Assembly (NCBI GenBank): GCA_948567375.1
Contig: OX419757.1
Span: 50,282,001 to 50,346,000 of the forward strand
Direction: 5' to 3'
DNA: 64,000 nucleotides
Origin: Lunularia cruciata
Lineage: Eukaryota; Streptophyta; Marchantiopsida; Lunulariales; Lunulariaceae
In this document: positions 1-11,800 of the stretch, piece by piece
Numbering within the stretch: the first letter of the stretch is position 1
Layout of the letters: every line of letters begins with the position of its first letter
Made by a program: the position numbers and the translations under genes
Notes under the pieces: generated by a model
Told to the model about the DNA's origin: nothing
Database searches by the model: none
Seen by the model: only the letters and a program-made list of their open reading frames with translations

Positions 1-2480
1 GTTATTACAAGAATCCATTCCTTGCATGACTGCTTCAACTCACGCAATGCCACAACAATACCTTCATGGAATTGACACACACCAAGCGACATAGTGGTGA
101 CTGGTGAAATTTTAAAATGAAAATGTGATATTTTGGAGAATAAGGTATTTTGGAAAATATCACATTTTCATTTTAAAATTTCACCATTCACCACTATGAC
201 GCTTTGTGTGTATCAATTCCCCAATGTTTACTAGAATTCTTGCCTAAAACTTCAAATAAATTTAAATGAAAAAATTTGTTGATAAGCAAGAGTATATAGT
301 TATATTTTAAAATATAAAGTGTGTCAAAACATCTAAATTTAAGTATACGAATCTATCTACACTAATTTAAATTGGAAGGTGGTAGAGTATCTAAATCAAA
401 TTTAGGTGAAAAAAGGATTACAATATTGACGTACAACATAAAATAAAAAATATATTAATTTTTGTCTTAGACTTAAATTGTCTTAATGTTGGATATACAA
501 CTTTATTTTATAATTGAATATATTAAAACTTATAATTAGAAGTTCAAATACTTAATTTAATTTTTCTCTAGGGTTATATAGATATGTTATGTTATATTAG
601 CAACCTTCTTGCTCAAAATAATAATATTTATTAGTAAAAAATTATATTTATGTGTTTATTGATATATTTATAATATAAATATATTATAATATGTATTAAT
701 TTTTAGTTATATTATAGAATTATATAAGTTATATCTAGTATACTCATTTTACTAAATTAATTCTACCTTTAATTGATATATGTTTTGGTATGTAACTTAA
801 GGTAAAAAATATTAACAAAGATAGGTTAATGCACCTTCATCCATGTATTTATTTCTTTGTGGAAAATAATGTTTTCTCTATCTTTATTTTCTTACTTAGA
901 TATTTTGATGAAATTTTTTTATACATCTTTCAACATTAAAAATTTAATTGCTTTAATCTCAAGCCACAAAAAAGATCAGTAATTTACTCTTATATATGTT
1001 TAAACATAAGGGTTATATGTTTGTTTTTTGCTTCTATCTTTTCATATCCTTCTTGCTTCCTATTAGTTTCTTATCATAGCAGAAGGAGAGTCTATTATTC
1101 AAAATCTTAAAAGCTTTAGTTATTGATTTATTATTTGAGTTAATTACTCCTTATTTGGTAGGTAAATTTGGTATGAAATCTTTGTTATGAACAGAATCTG
1201 TATTATAGGATGTGCTTATCGGAGAGAAACTCATCTCTCAAATATATTATGATGTCAAAACTTTTAGATTTCTCTCATGAGAGGATGACTAAAGTCAATT
1301 AGATAAAAATTTAATTTAATTAGTAAATTGGTATAATAAACTCTGTAGTTCAGCTATATACTTTAGTGTGGCTGCGCAGCCTCCGAGTTCTGAGGTATCG
1401 TTATTCAAAATATAAAGGTATGAGAGTTTCTCCAAGTATATCTAATTAACAAAAGACTTTTAAATTACCGCATTATAATCCTCACCTAAGCACACCTTGA
1501 CATGAAGATGGCCTCAAAACTTCTTGAAGGCTCCAAAATTAAAGAAGAAACATATTTTTCTCTCTTTGAATATAAATAAGTTTTTCTAGAAGAAACGAAG
1601 ACGCGGAAGAAATAATGGTTGATTATATAGAAAAAGACAAATTTTACGCGTTTCAATCTATTAGACCCAGATTTTGAATCCGGTTTCTGAGTTGCAATGG
1701 GTGTCATGATTTGCAAATGTCGCCGTTGAAGGTATAATAAGGCAAAACTGGACGATGTTTGTCCAAAAATATGCAAGATTTGAACTTTTGGCCCTCAATG
1801 TAGAACTCGCCTTGCAAATGTGCCATTTGAAACAAGAGAAATTATTGCTTTAGTCTTGGAATTTTTTCTATGTCTAATTATAGACAATATTTACTCTCCA
1901 CATGTAACTCTCATTTTGCTGGAATTTAAGAGGTTCATCCATAAAGAAAGGATGGTACTATCTGTGACTTCTTGTCATTCATGCGTTATGTTCTCTTAAT
2001 ATTTTCTTTCGTGTGCATCAGTCACTTTCATGCTCGAGAGAGCATTACCATCAAATATGGTTCCAATCATAAATAATATAGGAGAACACTAATCATAAAG
2101 AAGTTTTACAGCGGAGGAAATAAATCTACAAAACTATACTGACGTTTATCAAAAATATTACAAACTAGTTGTATGCGAAAAGTTAAAAAAATAAGAAAAA
2201 GTAAAAGTATTTTAGGTCATAGGAAAGTAAACAGTTGATATTCTACAGAGTGAGTATGTAAAACAGAGATCTCTTGTAGAAACCATATAAATCACAATAT
2301 GCGGTTCACATATGAATATGTTATGCAAGCGACGGAGCTATGGATTATGATAGTTCACAATAAGATCTTATTTGCGATGGTAGTCCGGATCATTTGCCTT
2401 ACTCCTCATGAACGCAAATTTCTTGAATTAAGAACAATATAGTCAATCATTTTGAGTACATGCGCATTCTCAAATCTCAA
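1..2480. other. AT-rich intergenic tract
   Basis: This stretch is strongly AT-rich and holds no open frame that looks coding. The only structure I can support is the foldback repeat near its left end, listed separately. Composition changes at about 2.5 kb, where GC rises and the possible spliced gene begins. Confidence 0.6.
68..220. mobile_element. Foldback / MITE-like inverted repeat
   Basis: Two 67-nt arms (68-134 and 154-220) are reverse complements with only a few mismatches, separated by a 19-nt spacer. The innermost 35 or so bases of each arm, rich in A and T, pair almost perfectly. The element has no coding capacity, which fits a miniature inverted-repeat transposable element or the inner part of a larger foldback element. 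A short pairing (a CAAGAAT-type string near position 8, its complement near 234-243) suggests the true ends lie further out. I could not define a target-site duplication, so family assignment is open. Confidence 0.7.
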
Positions 2481-3109
2481 CCGAGTAATGTAAATAAATA
2501 CCTGAAGCTGGTAGCGGGGGAACATAGATTGAAAGAACCTAGACTCTAAGGAGAATTTGGCCCGTATCCCCTACAGCAACTGTGTGGGAAAATCCTAAAG
2601 CAGCTTCTGTACAAAATGTTACTACAGAGTATTGTTCGGCTTTACTACGGCTTGATGGGGTCTTCCCATCCTTCGTTTTTCCTACGCGGTCGCCTTTTTT
2701 CTCTTTGTAGTACCAGCAGCGTCATAATCGTCCAACCAGATCGATCCAGGCCACCACCGGATAGTGCGGACATGTCGAGACCAGGCGAGCCCGGGAACTG
2801 GATAACGGCAATTTCATCGCTGTATCCCGGCGGCTGCAGTCTGAGTTCATCAAGGAGTCCAAAACCAAGGCTACCATCTTCTGCAGCCCTTCGTGAATTA
2901 CGAGAGTGTCTGTGTAGATGCGAGGAAGACTGGTGAGGGAACTGGCCTGTTATTGAGGGACTGGCGTTGCCTTACTTGGAGACATAGAGATGGTGTCGAG
3001 AAGTAAGGATTTATTTCAGGGACGGAATGGAGTGGTTGAGAGATTGTGAATTGAGTCTGCAGTGATTGATTGATTGATCGGGTTCTAGGAAGTGGTATCT
3101 GCTTCTGCG

Positions 3110-5184
3110 ATGGAGCTCATCCGCCCGCTGGCCCCTGTACCGCCGTCATGGTGGACACGGTATCCCGGTGAATCGGTCCCTTTGCTGCAGAATATGAAAA
3201 CTATTCCTAATTGTATCTCAGTCCAGCGTGCCACTTCCTTTCAGGATCTCCTCAGCTTTGCTTCTACTCTCCCTGTAAGTATGGTAAATGTGAAGCACCG
3301 GTTTTCCCTCTAATCTTTGCGGTGCTTGTCTCCAGTAGGGATTGTCTGCTGTAGTTCTTTGGTTTGTGCATCGAAGTGTTAATGAAATCATTATTCTTAT
3401 TCGCTGTTACAAAATCTTGGCCGAATGTTTCTTGTTAGCATCAACCTGAGTCTTTCAGCCAAATTTTAGTGAATCTCTTCTGAAGAATATGTTCAAGATA
3501 GTGTCTTCCTCTACACATACGAAGAATGAAGAAGATTATGATACGTTGCTTGAAGGCGCTCGTTCTCTCGCACTCAGACTGCAGAAAATTAGGTTGGGAT
3601 CACTGCGATCTTATTCTTTGGTTCATCTCTGCTATACAGATCAATTCTAGGACTTCCATTGAAGCAATGCTTCAAGGAACCAAGATTCGTATGATCGAAA
3701 TGAGGGTGAAGCTGATGCACAAATTCCCTAGAAAGTTCGACAAGGGAGGTGGTCAAGCTGGGATTATGGGGCTGACTGGTGCAACTGACCTCAATCGACG
3801 TCATCGAGTGACACTCGAGAGCACTCTGGGGTGCAGATACTTTCGAAATATCCTTAGTGACTTGTAAAATGTGGTAACCGGCTGACATTTCTCGACTTAG
3901 AACAGTTCTAGGTTGATCCCGTAGCTTTGTACATTTCTGAGTCTACACACGGCCTGACTCCATCGTGCTAACTCATAGTCTTTAGGATTTCAGGGACCTC
4001 ACCAATAGCTATAAATAACAATGCGAAAGAGCTTTAGGTCTGAACCGGATTGTTTCGGACCACTTTGCGAAATTCTTACAGCAGAGCCCAAGTAACAATC
4101 ATTGTTTCAAAAGCTGCCGTCAATTTATGCTTGCAATGAGGTGCCTATGCCTTCTTTGCTTCGAAGATCTGTGTCATCAGGGTACGGAGTGATAAGAATA
4201 TTATAGAACAGATGCATAGCTTTGTTCTAGTCAGTTTTTAAATTTTGGGCGGTTGTCTTTGGGTTCTGGTGGTAGCTTTGCTGGTTAACACAATCCTAAT
4301 GTCTGTATCTGTGCATGTAAGGATAAGTGTTCATCAATTGACAAACCCTCATCTTGCCGTAAAATAAGATAACTATCTTTTGGTCTCTGTAACTAGGTGG
4401 CTGACTACTGGTGTACGTTTTGATGTGTAGGTCTGATGAAGACAAGCATTCGATGTCTGCCTTTATCTCGTCGAAGTTCGAACCCAGAATATCTTGGGGT
4501 GTTGCGCTGTCTCACAAGTGAGTATAAGTTTGTTTCTTAAAATGTGTTCCAGTGGGGGAACACTTTTATCACTGGGAGACCACTCCCTAAGTTACAAATG
4601 AATTTTCTGTTTAAATTATGCTCGTTCGTTCTTCAGCTACTGACTATTACGTTCAAGTTGTTGGTACAGACGCACTCCTAATTGACAAGGTTCCTGTATG
4701 TGATTATCTTCCGCCTTGCCGTGTATCTGGACCCGGAAAGATGATTAATTATAGTTCACGGACTTTTTTAGGTTACTCCAGGAAGTGACTTTCTTTTCGC
4801 GGTTTAATAGCGATGAAGGCTCTCGACAACGATTAATTGTTCAGGTACGGTCTACATAGGGTTGTTTGAGTCATATAGACGTCCGTTGCTTGAATGAAGT
4901 GAATTAAATTTTTTCTGCGTCTCACATGGTAGGGAGAACCTTGCCGTCCTCACAACCCGTCGGTCGGCAGAATAACTATTGGTATAAAGTTGCACGTTCT
5001 TTAGGTTGGAAACACTGATGCTCTGCATTCGTGGTCGTCAAGTTTATTCTAGTTCTTTTCTGTACTGCAGTGAACGCTTTTCTTCTTCTTTTCTTTTCCT
5101 GTCTATTATGCTTTACGATACAAATAGGCAACGTATATATGTGTTTGGCACTCATGAGTTTCGAGCAGAAACTCGGTGCGAGGG
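3110..5184 (+). CDS. Possible multi-exon gene, unknown function (exon chain)
   Basis: I do not recognise the product. A chain of short open exons joins in phase through GT-AG introns: 3110-3274 (ATG start, GTAAGT donor), 3459-3592, 3651-3778, 4431-4517, 4637-4695, 4782-4844, 5005-5033 and 5128-5184. Together they encode about 240 residues. The best-supported part is 4637-4844, where exons of 59 and 63 nt flank an 86-nt intron and phases match. Weak points are the 58-nt intron after 3592, which is short for a plant, the weak donor at 3779, and no clear continuation after 5184. GC is higher than in the flanking AT-rich DNA. No membrane segment, signal peptide or known motif is evident. It could be a real divergent gene, a decayed gene, or chance joining of short frames. 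Confidence 0.3.
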
Positions 5185-5684
5185 GTACTGACACTTGCTC
5201 AGATACTTCGGCACTGCGTGGGGCACTGATGAAGTTGCATGTGCTTTCGCAGAGGTTTACTATGGCCGCCTTCTGCTTCCCTCAGTTGTTTAGTGTCTCA
5301 GGACTGAAGCGTCCATAGCGCTGGCTGTGATATACTCTATCCAGTCTCTGATGCTTCGCTCCTTCTCAGCCTAGTGACCATCCACTCTTCCCACGTCGCT
5401 CCAACTCACATTTGTTGATCTCTTTCATGGTTCCTATACAGGTTTTCTGTCCAGTCTGCCAATTTCAGTTCCCTTCATTAGTTTAGTTTGGGCTCGTTGG
5501 TCTTCAGTTATATCTTGTCTATTTCGCTACATGCTTTGCTTAGCGCTGATCGATTACATGATGAATATCTGTTTCTCTACTGTTGTTGATTAGGATATAG
5601 TGATATTTCGTTTGTGCTTAACCTTGCATTTAATCTATTAGTTGCATTGGATCTATTTATCCGCACTCCATTTGCACGTAATGA

Positions 5685-8145
5685 GTTCTGGACCCTCCGT
5701 TCTTCGAACGGCTTCTTCTCTCATGTCCGAATATGTGTTTGGTACATGCAGTAGTAGGCTATTTGAACTTACGGTGGATTTGACCTGTACACCTCGTAGA
5801 AGCTTTCTGTGAGGGACCAAATAGGGGATTGAGAAGTTTTAGCATTCTCCTCTACCCGGGACTAGCTTCACTTAGTTTCAGTACCTTCAGGAATGATGTG
5901 GACCAAACATCATCAACTGTCTGCAGGCTTTCTTTTATATGCAGAGCGAGTCAAAGACATACATGTCCTTCGTATATTTTTCCGTCCGCTGAACCAGTGT
6001 ACTGTTGTGCCCTTTTCTGTAACTCGGCAATTTTTATTTTTAAGTCCTAGAAGCGAGAAAAGTGAGCATGGAGCACATGCAGAATTCTGTGATGTATAAG
6101 TGCATCTAGATTGCTAGGATCAACTCCCTTCAATGTTGTGTTGTTCTGAGTGGTCATATCGTAAAGATGGACACAGAGAAGCTTGAAGTTTACAGCAACC
6201 AATAGATTTAATCGAGGTTAATACATGATCTGCAAAGTTGATATCCTGGAGTTCCAAAGTGCAGGGACCAAGTGGCATAAGCATCTCTTGCTAATATAGG
6301 CTCCTCGAAGATCTTACTGCGGAAAGACTCATGTTTGCAGGTGGTATATAAAATGGGCGGAAAGAGCACTCTATCTCCTATCCTCTCAACGATCTTAGGT
6401 GAACAACCTCAAGCCGGATTAAGTTGGACTCATCAACTCAACGAAAATGGTTAGATTCCGTTTCTCTTGGGAAAGATTTCAAGTCTGCCCTCACGTATAT
6501 TTACTGAACGACGGTCTGGACTTGCTTATTACTTACATAATTACCATCTCCCATGCAAAGTTTTCAAACACATTGTCGTATACTTGTCTATCTAGTTCTT
6601 ATATCTTGGTTTGAAAGGAAGTCAATAGTTTTATACCCCTCACAAAATATGCAGTCACCAGGGTTTGAAGACGGGAACTGCTTTCATTTTATTACTCTTC
6701 AGTCTACTTCTCTAACCACTGCATTTAGGTCTGATCAGCGGAGGATATGAATCTGAGGTCTCAAGTACCTTTCTAGCCATAGAAAGAGTTCTTACATGAC
6801 TAGAGTCGGTAGATGGCCTAAAGCATATGTGCAGAAAGTTGTTCGAATGATCACTGTGCCTCTCGACGCTTTGTACACCTTCTGGAGCTGGCGTTCTCCC
6901 TGCTTACTTTAACATCAACTATCTAATGACTGAAATGCTAGCTCCAAGATATGTATTTTCTCCTCAATTTGGATGTCTGCAGTTTTAACCAGGTCGGAAA
7001 AGGTTGAGTTCATTGGTTAAACATCCTCTAGATTCTTTTACTGTTTATGTCCTGATCACCTTTTGTTTTCCTAGTGATGAAATTTATTCCTTTTGTAGCC
7101 TGACGTTATGTTTTCCAGGTCGACCAGGAAAGAACACCGTCCAAGTGAAGTTGTTCTGTAGCGGGAGTGGTGCATATTCTTTCAGCATCAAGGCTCAAGC
7201 TGGAGAACTGGACACCTTTGGTTGACCGCCTGTGTGGACGAGATAGTTTGTGATGGTACTCATAGCTTATAAAGAGCTTATCTCCAATATTGAGATGACT
7301 CTTTTCGGATAGGCAATCTCGACATGGCTGGGGAAAGGATGTGGACCAGTTTATTACCGTCGATTGTGTAAATTGAGAAGAATCTTGCAGCGTACTCTGT
7401 ACACATTAATATGCATAGACTTTTGATCTTGTTCCAGCGAACACAACAAAAGCCGCCAGCAGTTTAGGCATGTTCGTTACGTTTGGACTTGGATATGTGT
7501 GGTCGAGACTTTGTAAAATGCGGAGAGAGTAAAGCTTGGTCTTGCTAATGGTGGTCCTTCCAAAGCATTATATCTCAAGTAGACCGTTTGGCACCTAATG
7601 GAGTGAAATAATGTGTCTATATGCTGTAGATTGTTTGACAGCATTATGCCTCGCGTATGTTCTGTATGAAAGAACAGACTCGCATGTCCTTTAAAATGAG
7701 CAGATACTAGAGGATGACCTTAGAGCTTGAGTTTGCACATGTCTGGAGACCCAGTGAAGTTAGTTACACGTAACTCTGCATGTATGTTGGAACTGGCCTG
7801 CGGTGCTAATGACAAGGTTGTAACAGTGAGGTATTACGTATTTTCTTACCTGTGTGTTTCCCACCGTAAAGGTTGGGATATTGTATATACAGTTTTCACA
7901 GTAGAACTTCTTGAATAATGACAGTCAACTGGCATTACCGAGAAGGAAACGAATTACATAACATTGCACACTACAGTGGGAGTCTGTCAAGGGACTAAAT
8001 GCGGAGGCATGCGATGATAGGATTTGGGAATGCATCAATACATGGGTGTCATCACTTCGATATGTAATGTGGCCATAACGGATTCCGGATAGGCAGTTAA
8101 CGGGTTCTGGATCTTCCGTTCTTCGAAGGGCTTCCGCTCTCATTT
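5685..8145. repeat. Dispersed 39-bp direct repeat pair
   Basis: A segment at 5685-5723 recurs at 8104-8142 with about five mismatches; both copies contain TCCGTTCTTCGAA. The second copy sits between two copies of the string TATGTAATGTGG (8061-8072 and 8151-8162). The copies are too diverged for a recent duplication and may be remnants of an old dispersed repeat. Confidence 0.6.
6341..7225 (+). CDS. Possible 3' exons of the same unknown gene
   Basis: Two further open segments can be joined in phase. 6341-6449 follows a TTTGCAG acceptor and ends in a GT donor after one leftover base. 7119-7225 follows TTTTCCAG and ends in TGA. The joined piece encodes about 71 residues with alternating polar and hydrophobic stretches, including GLSWTHQLNENG. 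Between them, 6796-6912 is another open frame containing KVVRMITVPLDALYTFWSW that does not fit this joining. These may be the end of the gene starting at 3110, but 5185-6340 contains no exon I can place with confidence. Function is unknown. Confidence 0.2.
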
Positions 8146-8360
8146 CCCCATATGTAATGTGGTCATAAAACGTTGCATTATGTTGCCCAAAGTCCAATTC
8201 GTACCTAGTGAAGATCCGCCGTAAGTCCGGTCTACCTCGTTTCTTCGCGGAGAGTTGGACGAATTGTGGACGAGCGTGTTGCAATTAAGAGAGAAATCGG
8301 TCAGTTTGATGGAATTATTGATGATGTGAGTTTTATTACCAGAATCCGCGCACACTAAAC

Positions 8361-11300
8361 TTGTTACTCTATCTTATTCGTCTCTTTGTCATAATATATT
8401 GATGTTTGAACGAGGGATTGTGCAAGAGAGTACTATGATTTACGGTTTTACTTCTACTTTTTTGTAGTATACTTTAAATGTTGAACGCCCATTGTTTTGC
8501 CTTAAAAACCAACCTTGACAACTACCTTCTGGGAGCAGTTACATTAGATAATTGAATCTCTCAGATGTGATAATTAGATTTCTAGATGCTCAAACTGGTG
8601 CGAGGGACATATAACATATGCACTTATGACATTTGATTTTGGAAGCGTGGGGATATCAGTAAAATTAGCTAATGTAATTGCGGGGACTTCCTCGGTTCTA
8701 CTTTTATCACTTGGTGGAATGTTCTTATCTTCTTTTAATATATACAACTGTCATTTCGAGTACGCTCCAAAAATCAGAGTTCACCGTACACACTTCTGTA
8801 CCTTGCCTCCGATTATGAGTTTGGGCAACAAAATTCTCAAAATGGAATAGCGTACAATCAAAAGATAATGGATTGTTGGAATACAGTTAAAGTCCGGTTA
8901 TAGAGTAATTCTATTTAGAGCATGTAGAATAAACATGTCATTACTTTGATTGAGTTGCACTATTTTCACACTTGAAAGCAAAATGTGAAAGAAAAACTTA
9001 AAAAGAAATATCTGGATAAATATTCTGTGTCTGGACACAACATCTTTATCATATATTGGCTCAAAATTATTTATCTCAGTTCATGTTTATTCTAAACCTT
9101 TTCATTCAAGACACTCAATAATAAATCATGATACAAGCATGAAAATAAACTGTCACTTCATACATATGCCACGCTTTTGCAATAAATTTGGCTCTCAAGA
9201 CACTTTATTTGACACATTTTAAGCAGGAGTTGAAATTTTGCTATAGACTTTACACCAGAGTTAATGAAAATAATGAATAATAATGGTATTTCTTTGAGCA
9301 AGAGGTGTTTAATGAGGGTAGCTTTGTTCACACGGTCTATATCCTGATCACTAACAACCCCACCAAGCTTCTAGGTAAACCACTAAAAACTCACAGCCAA
9401 GACCTAACAAAACAAAGTAACCGGATTGGCTGGTTGCTTTGTTATATGCATGCTAACAAACGTTCATCACCAGTTGATGGACTTTAGAATATTTTAATGA
9501 ATTTGTTAAAATAATAATTTTATTATTTAATATAAATATATTATAAATAATTTAATTTTGATTTCAAAACAGAAATGATTTTTTTTTTACATTATGAGGA
9601 TATGAGGAAATAATAACAATTATATATGAAAAAAAATTCCATTACATATATTAAGTGAATTTGCTTTATTTATGTCTCATATAGGTAGGTATAGAGGTAG
9701 TAATTTTCATTAATAGAAGATGTGCATTTAGTTTTGTTAATAATTGTACTTAAGATAACTTTCTATGCTTTGAAATTTTCAACTTGAACCAAGATAGAAA
9801 CATAATAGTTTGTGATCGGAAGGAATTTCATGTGTGTTGGAATCTGACTCACGTTTAAAAAGATTCAATATTGAAATATTAATTTTTTTTCAAACTATCT
9901 AGAAAATATTCTTTATCATTTAGTTCTAATAAACCTTCTAACTTTAAGAAGATTATAAAATTTCAATAATCCAATGAACTTATCTGTAACTTTTCCATGA
10001 TCTTCAAGTGTGTCTTCTTTCTTGATATTATGATATTATTCATATATTTCTGCAACGAATAAATAGTTTATTTTTGGGTACATATTCCAAATGCTTTGTG
10101 ATTTAGTTGATCAATGTACTCGTGTAGTGCTTATGGGTAATAAGTAACAAAATGCATGTACTTATATAGTCGGGCTTATTGGCGACAGAAGATGGTAAGT
10201 ACCCAAAAAGCATGCACCTATAAGAAGGGATGATAACATGCCAAAGGAAATGCACTCACCTAATAAGCTATATTAAATTATTGCATAAGTAAAAATATAT
10301 ATCTGTTTATAATGATACGCAATATGGCTTGGTATTGGAGTGTGAGTAATTAATTCATTGCTATATGTAATTTTAATAAATATAATTTTTTCTCAATGAA
10401 AAATAAATATCTCTACATATCATTCTGAATTACTAAATAATTGATCAATAGAGGGACTAAGCATATTTGCTATGATATTTAAATAATTTTTGATTTTTCA
10501 AAGCAGGATTTTGGGTTATTGATCAATTGACCTAAGGGTTAGTTCATAAAATTAATTGGTAAATCTATAAGTTCTTTTAATTCAATGTGTGATATAGGTC
10601 TATAGTGTATTTAAGTTTCAATATGAATTTTATTATAGATAGGATGATTTATTTGAGGAAGGTTTTAATCTATTGATTAAAAAGGATTTTCATCGCAATA
10701 TATATAGGTATTATTTTTTATTTATTTGTGTAATTAGTTATCCCTGATGATTTAGGAATGTAAATTTAGTGTACATATAAAAATTACTTTTTGCAAGAAT
10801 GGTTCTTAAATATAGATGAGAAGAGTTATATTTTGATAGGGACTTTTAATCATCAAGTGAAATTAGTGCAACTGAATTGACACCAAAGGTGATGGCTTTC
10901 TGGTTTATGATTACAATAGATGTAATTCTTCTACCAATAGCAAGGAAGAAATTCTATCTCTTCCTACATTCTTTTATTGGATGGTAATATTTTCTTTTTA
11001 TAATAGATATACTATCATGTTACCTTTACTTGATTAGAGCTTGCTTGAAAGAATGTAGTTCTAATAGTTTTAGTATTTAGTATTCGCAACTTGAGAAAAA
11101 CAATTCCACTCGGAATTTTGATTATAAATTCATAATACAAATATTTTGGATAATGACTGGAAAATTATACACATCATCTATTAGTTATCCCATCTTCTTC
11201 AGAGCATATTTGACCGTTTTCAAAGATTGAGACAGTGGAATTTTGTTGAAAATTCCACTCGGATACATTCTATATAAGTCTAAAAAAGAATATAGAATTA

Positions 11301-11800
11301 ACTTCAAAATAATTTAGTCCCCGAGTCCCAAACTCGAAGGGTTTCCCGTGGGGCAGGTCTCTACCCCCTTTGTAATCAATCCAACGATTAAATAACCACG
11401 TCAAAAATAAGCCGGCCTGTAGCATGCAATACGTTTTTTGTGACAAGCAAAACAATGCATTGGGGTTTTTTTTTGCGCTACGGTTATTGTAACAAAATTT
11501 CATCTTTTCTTAAATCATATAAATTTCGAATATTTAGATGTAAATCTTTCCCATTGCTAATAATCGATTATACATGTCAATCCCCCTTACTAAGCAGATC
11601 AATCATACAAGATTAATGTCACCTGCTTCACACATGAAGAGCATTACTTGTTTAGCTAAGGTAATAACGATTTCTTCTCAAGCCAACCATTGTGAATACA
11701 GAGAAGTATTTAATCAGCCAAGCTAATAAAATTTGATTTATCATGAAAAGATGTAAAACGTATTTGAATTTTCAATATTTATTATCATGCAGGCGAGGAG
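8361..11800. other. AT-rich intergenic tract
   Basis: There is no gene I can support here. The sequence is AT-rich throughout, apart from a small GC-richer island near 11320-11400 whose minus strand reads as a short open frame. That frame has no family I recognise. Long A and T runs and many stops in all frames suggest old, decayed intergenic DNA. Confidence 0.5.

Noticed and set aside
11320-11400. GC-rich island that might be a tRNA or an LTR fragment
   Set aside because: No cloverleaf or TPsiC-like box was found and there is no second copy in the window.
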